Assembly (NCBI GenBank): GCA_023441105.1
Contig: JAEZQX010000029.1
Span: 1 to 7,329, forward strand
Length of the DNA stretch: 7,329 bases
Origin: Pseudomonadota bacterium
GTDB taxonomy: Bacteria; Pseudomonadota; Gammaproteobacteria; Burkholderiales; Burkholderiaceae
Direction: 5' to 3'
Within the stretch, counting starts at the first letter, position 1. Every line of letters starts with the position of its first letter. Shown here piece by piece: positions 1-6,570 of this stretch. Under the pieces are notes generated by a model. That model was not told where the DNA came from and did no database searches. It saw only the letters and a list, made by a program, of their open reading frames with translations. The position numbers and the translations under genes are program-made.

Positions 1-62
1 TCGTTGGCTGCACGTTGATATTCGGCGACGACTTTCGCCTTGGCTTCTGCGGCTAGTGCCAT
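1..62 (-). CDS. rpsO: 30S ribosomal protein S15, N-terminal fragment
   Basis: Partial gene leaving the window on the left. The minus strand reads ATG at 62..60 and then 20 codons, MALAAEAKAKVVAEYQRAAN, followed by the first two bases of a probable Asp codon. This matches the start of bacterial S15: a short basic/alanine helix, then the (A)NDTGS region that would continue outside the window. A Shine-Dalgarno GAGGG lies at 72..68, five bases from the ATG. S15 is a primary binder of 16S rRNA in the platform of the small subunit; in other bacteria it also represses its own mRNA. The usual downstream neighbour pnp would lie beyond the left edge. Only about a quarter of the protein is visible, so the identification rests on this N-terminus, the good ribosome site and the strong promoter upstream. 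Confidence 0.85.
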   Translation of the reverse strand, partial: MALAAEAKAKVVAEYQRAAN

Positions 63-92
63 GATTTCCCTCGAATGACAGGGTTGACTTGC

Positions 93-115
93 GGCCGCGC
101 CTGGCGAAGCGGGCC
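93..115 (-). promoter_or_regulatory. Hairpin in the rpsO leader, possible S15 autoregulatory element
   Basis: On the minus strand GGCCCGC (115..109) can pair with GCGCGGCC (100..93) as a 7-bp stem with one bulged C, around the loop TTCGCCAG. It sits in the predicted rpsO leader, 20 to 30 bases upstream of the Shine-Dalgarno site. In several bacteria S15 represses translation by binding structured leaders that imitate its 16S rRNA site, but those structures differ widely between lineages. A regulatory role here is inferred from position alone. Confidence 0.3.
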
Positions 116-119
116 GTGC

Positions 120-149
120 TTGAAAAATGGTGAAGTCTGGGATTATAGC
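120..149 (+). promoter_or_regulatory. Possible promoter of the acyl-CoA dehydrogenase gene
   Basis: TTGAAA (120–125, five of six consensus bases) is followed after 18 bases by TATAGC (144–149, four of six). Transcription would begin near 156, giving a short leader before the gene. The -10 shares bases 144–147 with the rpsO -10 on the other strand. This is a motif match only. Confidence 0.35.
142..147 (-). promoter_or_regulatory. -10 box of the rpsO promoter
   Basis: The minus strand reads a perfect TATAAT here (GGC-TATAAT-CCC). It lies about 80 bases upstream of the rpsO ATG, so transcription would start near 135 and give a leader of about 70 bases. No good TTGACA-like -35 box is present 16–18 bases further upstream, and the extended TGn is absent, so activation may depend on other contacts. 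The assignment rests on the consensus -10 and its position. Confidence 0.6.
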
Positions 150-179
150 CTGCCGCGCACTTCCCGCGCCATCCCATGA

Positions 180-1358
180 ATGGAGACCACGGTGATCGGA
201 ACCCGTCCCCTCGAGCAACGCCACCCCTGCTTCCGGCCGGAGCATGAGGCCCTGCGCCGTACCGTCGAGCGATTCGTTCGAGAGCAGGTGGTGCCGCAGG
301 CGGACGCCTGGGAAGCAGCAGGCAGCGTTCCGCGCGAAGTCCTGCGGGCCCTCGGCGACCTTGGCCTGCTGGGCATCCGCTTCGAGTCCCGCTGGGGCGG
401 CAGCGAGCTGGATGCGCTGGCCACGGTGGCGGTGGCGGAGGAGCTGGGCCGATCGACCTACGGCGGCTTCGCGGTGACCGTGCTGGTGCATACCGACATG
501 GCCACCCCGCACCTGCATCACGCCGGCACCGAGGCGCAGAAGGCCCGCTACATGCCGGACCTGGTGGCCGGACGGCGGATCGCCGCCGTCGCCATGACCG
601 AGCCGGATGCCGGGTCGGACCTGGCCTCGATGCGTACCACGGCCCGCCGGGATGCCGACGGCTGGGTGCTGGACGGATCCAAGATGTTCATCACCAACGG
701 CATCCTCGGCGACGTCTACTTCGTCGCTGCCAAGACCGGCGCGCCGGGCCGCAATCACCAGATATCGATGTTCATCGTCGAGAAAGGCATGCCGGGCTTT
801 TCCGTCTCCCGGCCGCTGAAGAAGCACGGCTGGCTGAGCAGCGATACCGCCGAGCTCCGGTTCGACGACTGCAGGCTGCCGGGCGACCACCTGCTGGGCG
901 AGGAGAACCGGGGGTTCCAGGCGCTGGTCAGAAACCTGCAGAACGAGCGGCTGGTGCTGGCGGCGCAGGCGATCGGGGAGGCCTCGAAGGCGATCGAGAT
1001 CACGCTGCAGTGGGTGGTGCAGCGCAAGGCCTTCGGGGCCACCCTCTGGGACAAGCAGGCCATCCGCCAGCGCCTCGCCATGCAGTCGGCACGGGTCGAG
1101 GCGGCCCGCGCCCTGCTCTACAACACCGCCTGGCAACACGCCCGGGGCGAAGACGTCGTCGTCGCCGCGTCGATGCTCAAGGCCTTGTGCGGCACGCTGG
1201 TGAACGAGGTCATGTACGACTGCGTGCAATTCCACGGCGGCGCCGGCTACCTGCGCGAGAGCGCCATCGAGCGGATGGCGCGCGACGCCCGCATCCAGTC
1301 GATCGGGGGCGGCGCCACCGAGGTGATGCTGGACGAGATCGCGAAAAGAATGCTGTGA
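180..1358 (+). CDS. Acyl-CoA dehydrogenase (IVD/LCAD-like active site)
   Basis: FAD-dependent alpha,beta-dehydrogenation of an acyl-CoA thioester, passing electrons to ETF; the acyl substrate cannot be read from the sequence. The 392 residues are full family length, with the usual N-terminal helical (about 15–130), beta (135–235) and C-terminal helical (242–390) domains. Both family signatures are present: AMTEPDAGSD near residue 141 and QFHGGAGYLRE followed by ERMARDARI near 350–370. The position of the MCAD/SCAD catalytic Glu (YEGT motif) is Gly 377 here, in SIGGGATEV. However, Glu 256 in NERLVLA aligns with the helix-G catalytic Glu of isovaleryl-CoA and long-chain acyl-CoA dehydrogenases, so the enzyme should be active. 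Start: the ATG at 180 has no ribosome site, while a GTG at 192 (residue 5) has GGAG six bases upstream and may be the true start. The gene diverges from rpsO and ends 16 bases from the convergent EamA transporter gene. No ETF, thiolase or CoA ligase gene is beside it. Confidence 0.9.
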   Translation: METTVIGTRPLEQRHPCFRPEHEALRRTVERFVREQVVPQADAWEAAGSVPREVLRALGDLGLLGIRFESRWGGSELDALATVAVAEELGRSTYGGFAVTVLVHTDMATPHLHHAGTEAQKARYMPDLVAGRRIAAVAMTEPDAGSDLASMRTTARRDADGWVLDGSKMFITNGILGDVYFVAAKTGAPGRNHQISMFIVEKGMPGFSVSRPLKKHGWLSSDTAELRFDDCRLPGDHLLGEENRGFQALVRNLQNERLVLAAQAIGEASKAIEITLQWVVQRKAFGATLWDKQAIRQRLAMQSARVEAARALLYNTAWQHARGEDVVVAASMLKALCGTLVNEVMYDCVQFHGGAGYLRESAIERMARDARIQSIGGGATEVMLDEIAKRML

Positions 1359-1374
1359 AGCAGGCACCCGTGGA

Positions 1375-2460
1375 TCAGGCCGCCGCGCCGGGTCGCGCCG
1401 CCGCGCGCTCGCCCAGCGCCGCCACGGCGATGCCGCCCAGCAGGGTGGCGAAGGCACCCAATTGCAGCGCCGAAGGCACCTCGGCGAACAGGAGGCTGGC
1501 GAGAATCGCGGAACCGACCGGCTCGCCGAGGATCGACAGCGCGACGAAGGTCGGGGACAAGCGCCGCAGCGACCAGTTGAACGCGGTGTGCCCGATCAAC
1601 TGCGGCACCAGGGCAAGGCCGGCCAATGCCGCCCAGCCGGTCGCCGGGTAGCGCCACAGTTCCACCCCCGCCACCACCGCCGCCAGCACCAGCAACACGG
1701 CAGCTGCGCCGTAGACCACCGTCACATAGGCCAGCAGGCTGAATCGGCCGGCGATCCGTCGCCCGGTGAGGAGGTAGGCGCTGATGCATACCGCGCCAGC
1801 CAGTGCCAGCCCATTGCCGAGCATCGGCCGCCGTTCGCCGGCGGAGTCCGTCGCCCCGGCAGCGATGCCTGCGCCCGGTGCCATCCCGGTCGCCGGAGCG
1901 CCGATCCGGTAGTCGACCCAGAGGATCAGCAGGCAGCCGAGCAGGCTGATCGCGATGCCGGCGATCGTCAGGCGCGGCAGCCGCTCGCGGAAGATCAGCA
2001 CTGTGGCGAGCCCGACCCAGATCGGATTGGTGGTGACCAGGGCGGCACTCGATGCCACCGAGGTGTACTCGAGCGAGCTGATCCAGGCGGTGAAGTGGGC
2101 CGCGAGGAACAGCCCCGCCAGCAAGGCGATGGCCAGGCTGCCCGGCGCGAGCCCGCGGATCTCCTCGCGTCGCCTGGCCAGCGCCAGCGGCAGCAGAACG
2201 GCGGTGGCCAGCACCATGCGCCAGGCCGCGATCGCCAGCGACGCAATGCCGTCCTGCTGGGCGTAGCGGATCAGGATGGAGGAGGAACTGGCGGCGAGGA
2301 CGCCGGCCAGCAGGACCAGGAACGGGGTGGCGCGACGCAGGGGCCGGCCCGGTTCAGGTCTTGGGCAGGGTGACGCCCTTCTGCCCCTGGTACTTGCCGC
2401 CCCGGTCGCGGTAGGAAGTCTCGCAGACCTCGTCGGATTCGAAGAACAGCACCTGGGCAC
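1375..2460 (-). CDS. DMT-superfamily transporter, two EamA domains
   Basis: Inner-membrane permease of the drug/metabolite transporter superfamily, with about ten hydrophobic helices in two EamA repeats (residues about 46–182 and 214–351, counted from the GTG at 2460). The second repeat has the typical [16 protein letters not shown] stretch followed by a hydrophobic C-terminal helix. Between the repeats lies a Gly/Ala-rich hydrophilic loop (about 185–213). Family members export amino acids, metabolites or drugs; the substrate here is unknown. The start is a problem. Helix 1 ([17 protein letters not shown]) begins at once after the dcd stop, yet no ATG, GTG or TTG lies between the dcd stop and this helix. 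The only canonical start that keeps helix 1 is the GTG at 2460, which overlaps dcd by 107 bases and adds 40 polar, unconserved residues. A CTG at 2340 would give a normal 321-residue protein. I give the longest extent; the true start may be 2340. Probably the last gene of the apbC–dcd unit. Confidence 0.85.
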   Translation of the reverse strand: MPRCCSSNPTRSARLPTATGAASTRGRRASPCPRPEPGRPLRRATPFLVLLAGVLAASSSSILIRYAQQDGIASLAIAAWRMVLATAVLLPLALARRREEIRGLAPGSLAIALLAGLFLAAHFTAWISSLEYTSVASSAALVTTNPIWVGLATVLIFRERLPRLTIAGIAISLLGCLLILWVDYRIGAPATGMAPGAGIAAGATDSAGERRPMLGNGLALAGAVCISAYLLTGRRIAGRFSLLAYVTVVYGAAAVLLVLAAVVAGVELWRYPATGWAALAGLALVPQLIGHTAFNWSLRRLSPTFVALSILGEPVGSAILASLLFAEVPSALQLGAFATLLGGIAVAALGERAAARPGAAA

Positions 2461-2920
2461 ACCCCTCGCCGGCGTAGATCCGCGCCGGCAGCGGCGTCGT
2501 GTTGGAGAACTCCAGCGTCACGAAGCCCTCCCATTCCGGCTCGAACGGCGTCACGTTGACGATGATGCCGCAACGGGCATAGGTCGACTTGCCCAGGCAG
2601 ATGGTCAGCACGTTGCGCGGGATGCGGAAGTACTCCATCGTGCGGGCGAGCGCGAAGGAATTGGGCGGGATGATGCAGACGTCGCCGGTGAAGTCGACGA
2701 ACGACTTCTCATCGAAGTTCTTGGGATCGACGATCGTGCTGTTGATGTTGGTGAAGATCTTGAACTCCGGCGCGCAGCGGATGTCGTAGCCGTAGCTGGA
2801 AGTGCCGAACGACACCACCCGCCGACCATCCACCTCGCGCACCTGCTCCGGTTCGAACGGCTCGATCATGCCGGTGGTCTCCGCCATGCGGCGGATCCAC
2901 TTGTCGGACTTGATGGTCAC
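2354..2920 (-). CDS. dcd: dCTP deaminase
   Basis: Deaminates dCTP to dUTP and ammonia, feeding dUTPase and then thymidylate synthesis; a cytosolic homotrimer of the dUTPase-like fold. The 188-residue protein begins [14 protein letters not shown] and ends [13 protein letters not shown], matching the full length of the common proteobacterial form. The active-site stretch KSTYARCG (111–118) corresponds to the RSSLARLG motif of the E. coli enzyme. Glu 137 in VTLEFSN corresponds to catalytic Glu 138 of E. coli. The C-terminal GGKYQGQ segment, which closes over the nucleotide in the family, is intact. The start is GTG, and GTGA forms a four-base overlap with the TGA of apbC. No Shine-Dalgarno is evident, so translation is probably coupled to apbC. 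A bifunctional deaminase/dUTPase cannot be excluded by eye, but those are mainly known from archaea and Gram-positive groups. Confidence 0.96.
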   Translation of the reverse strand: MTIKSDKWIRRMAETTGMIEPFEPEQVREVDGRRVVSFGTSSYGYDIRCAPEFKIFTNINSTIVDPKNFDEKSFVDFTGDVCIIPPNSFALARTMEYFRIPRNVLTICLGKSTYARCGIIVNVTPFEPEWEGFVTLEFSNTTPLPARIYAGEGCAQVLFFESDEVCETSYRDRGGKYQGQKGVTLPKT

Positions 2921-4005
2921 GTGTTCTGCACCACGATCGAAGGGAACTTGAGCGACATGTCGCGCGCCTTGTCCGCGATCTTGACCGCCACCTTGCGGGC
3001 GATCTCGCGGTAGCGCTCGGCCAGCTCGCCGTCCGGATCGGCGACCACCGTGGGCTTGCCGGAATCAGCCTGCTGGCGGATCCGGATGTCCAGCGGCAGG
3101 CCGCCGAGATAGGTGACGTCGTATTCCTTGGCCATGCGCTCGCCGCCGCCGGCGCCGAAGATGTGCTCGGTGTGGCCGCAGTTGGAGCAGGTGTGCATGG
3201 CCATGTTCTCGACGATGCCGAGGATGGGGATGCCGACCTTCTCGAACATCTTCAGGCCCTTGCGCGCATCCAGCAGCGCGATGTCCTGCGGCGTGGTGAC
3301 GATCACGGCACCGGTGACCGGGATTTTCTGCGACAGGGTGAGGTGGATGTCGCCGGTGCCGGGCGGCATGTCCACCAGCAGGTAGTCGAGGTCGCGCCAG
3401 TTGGTCTCGCGCAGCAGCTGCTCCAGCGCCTGCGTGACCATCGGTCCGCGCCAGACCATCGGAGTGTCCATGTCGATCAGGAAGCCGATCGAGATCGCCT
3501 GGATGCCGTGGCCTTCCATCGGCTCCAGCGTCTTGCCGTCGGGGGTCTCCGGGCGGCCGCTGATGCCCAGCATCATCGGCTGCGAGGGCCCGTAGATATC
3601 CGCGTCCAGCATGCCCACGCTCGCCCCTTCGGCGGCGAGCGCCAGGGCGAGATTCACGGCGGTGGTGCTCTTGCCCACGCCGCCCTTGCCGGAGGCGACG
3701 GCGATGATGTTCTTGACGTTGGGCAGCAGCTTCACGCCTCGCTGCGCGGTATGGGCCTGGATCTTCTGGTAGACGTTGGCGCTGACGTTGGCAACGCCGG
3801 GCAGCCCGCGCAATGCCGCCACCACCTGCCGGCGGATCGGATCGACCTGGCTGCGGGCGGGATAGCCGAGCTCGACGTCGACCGCCACGTCGCCGCCATC
3901 GACGCGGATGTTGCGGGCGGACTTGCCGGCGACGAGGTCCTTGCCGGTGTTGGGATCGACGATCGCCTGCAGGGCTGCGGACACGTCCTGAACGGTCACG
4001 GTCAT
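2917..4005 (-). CDS. apbC: Iron-sulfur cluster carrier protein ApbC/Mrp
   Basis: Cytosolic P-loop ATPase of the Mrp/Nbp35 family that binds and passes on [4Fe-4S] clusters. The N-terminal MIP18/DUF59 domain covers residues about 3–85 ([19 protein letters not shown]). The ATPase domain starts near 98 with a deviant Walker [10 protein letters not shown] (106–114), then [10 protein letters not shown] (134–143) and the switch/Walker B region DMPPGTGD (212–219). The cluster-binding CxxC is Cys 273/Cys 276 in HTCSNCGH. The ATG at 4005 gives 362 residues beginning [10 protein letters not shown], where family similarity begins. An in-frame ATG at 4056 would add 17 unconserved residues (MEAGCRFPPHC…); it has a GGTGG four bases upstream, so it cannot be dismissed. 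First gene of the unit that continues into dcd by a GTGA overlap, and divergent from metG, an order shared with other Proteobacteria. Confidence 0.95.
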   Translation of the reverse strand: MTVTVQDVSAALQAIVDPNTGKDLVAGKSARNIRVDGGDVAVDVELGYPARSQVDPIRRQVVAALRGLPGVANVSANVYQKIQAHTAQRGVKLLPNVKNIIAVASGKGGVGKSTTAVNLALALAAEGASVGMLDADIYGPSQPMMLGISGRPETPDGKTLEPMEGHGIQAISIGFLIDMDTPMVWRGPMVTQALEQLLRETNWRDLDYLLVDMPPGTGDIHLTLSQKIPVTGAVIVTTPQDIALLDARKGLKMFEKVGIPILGIVENMAMHTCSNCGHTEHIFGAGGGERMAKEYDVTYLGGLPLDIRIRQQADSGKPTVVADPDGELAERYREIARKVAVKIADKARDMSLKFPSIVVQNT

Positions 4006-4176
4006 GGTTCTACTCTGGTCTCGACAATGCGGCGGAAACCGGCAGCCGGCTTCCATTCATCCACCGGTCAGTCTATCCGATATCGGCTCCTGTCCTGGCG
4101 ATAGGAACTAGGCGATGCTTGGTACACTTCCGGATCCGCCGCCTCGATCGACCAGACGCCGTTCCCCGGTACCAGA
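4006..4176. promoter_or_regulatory. Divergent intergenic region between apbC and metG
   Basis: These 171 bases should hold both promoters. For apbC, the minus strand has TAGACT (4075..4070) as a weak -10 with no convincing -35. A 10-bp perfect palindrome, CCGATATCGG (4077–4086), lies directly upstream of it and could be an operator, though palindromes of this length also arise by chance. No riboswitch, T-box or leader peptide was seen. Confidence 0.4.
4120..4128 (+). promoter_or_regulatory. Possible extended -10 promoter of metG
   Basis: TGGTACACT fits the extended -10 pattern TGn plus a hexamer with four of six consensus bases. It lies 49 bases upstream of the metG ATG. No -35 box is visible at the right distance, as is common for extended -10 promoters. 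Confidence 0.35.
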
Positions 4177-6495
4177 ATGACCATCCCCAGGACAGGCACC
4201 AACCCGCCGCTTTCCGCCGGCCAGGCAGGAGCCGGCCAAGCCAGGAAGCGCCTGTTCGTCACGACGGCGCTGCCCTACGCCAACGGTTCGTTCCACATCG
4301 GCCACATCATGGAGTACATCCAGGCCGACATCTGGGTGCGCTTCCAGCGCCTGCTCGGGAACGAGGTGCATTTCGTGGGCGCCGACGATGCGCACGGCGC
4401 CCCCATCATGCTCAAGGCGGACGCCGAGGGCGTCACGCCCGAAGCGCTGGTCGCGCGCATCGCCGCCGAGCGGCCGCGGTACCTCCAGGGCTACCACATC
4501 AGCTTCGACCACTGGCATTCGACGCATTCGCCGGAGAACACCGAGCTGTCCCAGGAGATCTACCGCCGCCTGAAAGCGAAGGGACTGATCACCACGCGCA
4601 CGGTCAAGCAGTTCTTCGACCCGGTCAAGGCGATGTTCCTGCCGGACCGCTACATCAAGGGCGAGTGCCCCGTCTGCCATTCCAAGGACCAGTACGGCGA
4701 CGCCTGCGAGGTCTGCAGCAGCGTCTACGCGCCCACCGACCTCATCGAGCCGTACTCCACCATCACCGGCGCCGCACCGGTGCTGCGCGAGTCGGAGCAC
4801 TACTTCTTCCGGCTCTCGGACCCGCGCTGCCGGCAATTTCTCGCCGACTGGACCGGCAGCGGCCGGCTGCAGCCGGAGGTGGCCAACAAGGCGCGCGAGT
4901 GGCTGGGGGGCCCCGAGGCCGGGCAGGATACTGCCGAGGCTGCGGATGAAGGCGCCAGCACGGGTGCCGGCGCAGCGGCAGCGGGTGAAACGCCGGCCGC
5001 GAAGCAGCTCTCGGACTGGGACATCTCGCGCGACGCTCCCTACTTCGGCATCCCGATCCCGGATGCACCCGGCAAGTTCTTCTATGTCTGGGTGGACGCG
5101 CCGGTGGGGTACCTGGCTTCGCTCAAGGCGCACTGCCGGAAGACCGGGCTCGACTTCGAATCGTTCATCGCCCCCGGGGACGCCCCGACGGCCGACGGCC
5201 TGGTGCGCGAACAGGTGCACTTCATCGGCAAGGACATCATCTACTTCCACACGCTTTTCTGGCCGGCGATGCTGCGCTTCGCGGACTTCAAGGTCCCGGA
5301 TCACGTCTTCGTGCACGGCTTCGTCACCGTGTCCGGCGAGAAGATGTCCAAGTCGCGCGGCACCGGCCTCTCGCCGCTCAAGTACCTCGAGCTGGGCATG
5401 AACCCCGAGTGGCTGCGCTACTACCTGGCAGCCAAGCTCAACAACCGGGTCGAGGACGTCGAATTCAATGCCGAGGACTTCATTGCCCGGGTCAACAGCG
5501 ACCTGATCGGCAAGCTGGTGAACATCGCCAGCCGCTGCGCTGGTTTTCTCGTCAAGCGCTTCGACGGGGAACTGGCCGCCGCCGACGAGGCGACCGCCCG
5601 AACCTTCGCCGCCGGCTGGCCCGGCGTCGACCACGTCGCCGGACTCTACCAGCAGCGCGAGTTCGGCAAGGCGATGCGCGAGATCATGGCGCTGGCCGAC
5701 CGCGTCAACGAATTCATCGATAGCGAAAAGCCCTGGGACCTGGCCAAGCGTCCGGAGGAGTCGGAACGGCTGCATCGCGTCTGCTCGGATGCGCTGCGCG
5801 CGTTTCGCGACCTGATCCTGATGCTTTCGCCGGTGCTGCCCGCCACCGCCGCGAAGGCCGGCGAGTTCCTCAACCTCGGCGAGCCCGGCTGGGCGCAACT
5901 GCGCGAGCCGCTGCCGGCGGGACATCGCATCAGGCCCTACCAGCACCTGATGCAGCGGGTCGACGCCAAGCAGATCGACGCCTTGTTCGAACCGCCCTCG
6001 GAGCCCGCAGCGGCGGGCGCCGGTACGCCGGCCGGCGCGGCTGCCGGCCATGCTTCGGCGGCCGGCGGCGACAAGTCGGACAAGGCCAGCGCCACCGAGC
6101 GCGCCAAGGCCGATCGCGGCAAGGCGTCGGTGGCGGCGGCCGGCAGCGGGACCAGCGCGGCGACGATCGGCATCGACGATTTCGCCAAGGTCGAGCTGCG
6201 CATCGCCAGGATCGTGAGCGCGGAACGGGTCGAGGGCTCGACCAAGCTGCTCAAGCTGATGCTGGATATCGGCGGCGATGCGCCGCGCCAGGTTTTCTCG
6301 GGCATTGCCGCGCACTACGATCCCCACATGCTGACCGGCAAGCTCACCGTGATGGTGGCGAACCTGGCGCCGCGCAAGATGAAGTTCGGCGTCTCCGAAG
6401 GGATGGTGCTGGCCGCCTCGGGTGCGGACGACGCCGGCGGGATCTTCCTGCTCGAGCCTCATGCCGGCGCCACACCGGGGATGCTGGTCACATGA
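4177..6495 (+). CDS. metG: Methionine--tRNA ligase
   Basis: Charges initiator and elongator tRNA-Met with methionine using ATP; a cytosolic class I synthetase. The HIGH motif (FHIGH, 40–43) sits in the Rossmann catalytic domain and KMSKS is at 389–393. The connective domain carries a zinc knuckle with Cys 164, 167, 177 and 180 (CPVC…CEVC). The helical anticodon-binding domain has VNIASR (448–453) and KPWDLAK (518–524), matching the anticodon-contact region of the E. coli enzyme. The C-terminal OB-fold tRNA-binding/dimerisation domain spans about 664–772 ([24 protein letters not shown]). At 772 residues it is about 95 longer than E. coli MetRS (677). The extra length comes from an N-terminal extension of about 17, a low-complexity insertion at about 245–276 between the connective and catalytic parts, and an Ala/Gly-rich linker at 608–663. 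The ATG at 4177 is the only start that keeps the catalytic fold; it lacks a clear Shine-Dalgarno. Divergent from apbC, with a SulP gene downstream. Confidence 0.97.
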   Translation: MTIPRTGTNPPLSAGQAGAGQARKRLFVTTALPYANGSFHIGHIMEYIQADIWVRFQRLLGNEVHFVGADDAHGAPIMLKADAEGVTPEALVARIAAERPRYLQGYHISFDHWHSTHSPENTELSQEIYRRLKAKGLITTRTVKQFFDPVKAMFLPDRYIKGECPVCHSKDQYGDACEVCSSVYAPTDLIEPYSTITGAAPVLRESEHYFFRLSDPRCRQFLADWTGSGRLQPEVANKAREWLGGPEAGQDTAEAADEGASTGAGAAAAGETPAAKQLSDWDISRDAPYFGIPIPDAPGKFFYVWVDAPVGYLASLKAHCRKTGLDFESFIAPGDAPTADGLVREQVHFIGKDIIYFHTLFWPAMLRFADFKVPDHVFVHGFVTVSGEKMSKSRGTGLSPLKYLELGMNPEWLRYYLAAKLNNRVEDVEFNAEDFIARVNSDLIGKLVNIASRCAGFLVKRFDGELAAADEATARTFAAGWPGVDHVAGLYQQREFGKAMREIMALADRVNEFIDSEKPWDLAKRPEESERLHRVCSDALRAFRDLILMLSPVLPATAAKAGEFLNLGEPGWAQLREPLPAGHRIRPYQHLMQRVDAKQIDALFEPPSEPAAAGAGTPAGAAAGHASAAGGDKSDKASATERAKADRGKASVAAAGSGTSAATIGIDDFAKVELRIARIVSAERVEGSTKLLKLMLDIGGDAPRQVFSGIAAHYDPHMLTGKLTVMVANLAPRKMKFGVSEGMVLAASGADDAGGIFLLEPHAGATPGMLVT

Positions 6496-6503
6496 CCCGC
6501 CGC

Positions 6504-6524
6504 AGGGCCCGCCGCGGCGGCCCT
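6504..6524 (+). terminator. GC-rich hairpin after metG, possible terminator
   Basis: Nine bases after the metG stop, AGGGCC and CGC/GCC on the left can pair with GGCGGCCCT on the right, with one bulged C and a very tight CG-rich loop. The stem is strong, but only TTCT follows it and there is no T-run, so it would be a weak intrinsic terminator at best. It could attenuate read-through from metG into the SulP gene. Confidence 0.35.
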
Positions 6525-6570
6525 TCTGCCTGAACACCAGGCTGGCGTCGGCCCGGCGTCGCAACCGATC

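Noticed and set aside
1302..1325. Acyl-CoA dehydrogenase inactivated by loss of the YEGT catalytic Glu
   Set aside because: Glu 256 in NERLVLA matches the alternative helix-G base of isovaleryl-CoA and long-chain acyl-CoA dehydrogenases, and both family signatures are intact.
1462..2373. Plus-strand open frame of about 300 codons opposite the EamA transporter gene
   Set aside because: Gln/Arg/Asp/Gly-rich translation typical of the complement of a hydrophobic protein; the minus-strand frame has ten plausible membrane helices and family motifs.
4077..4086. Palindrome CCGATATCGG as a specific operator or attachment site
   Set aside because: Ten perfect bases near a promoter are suggestive but not longer than chance would give, no second copy was noticed, and no regulator gene is beside it. 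Mentioned only within the intergenic entry.
3163..4104. Plus-strand open frame of about 310 codons opposite apbC
   Set aside because: Shadow of apbC, whose Walker A, CxxC and MIP18 motifs are intact on the minus strand.
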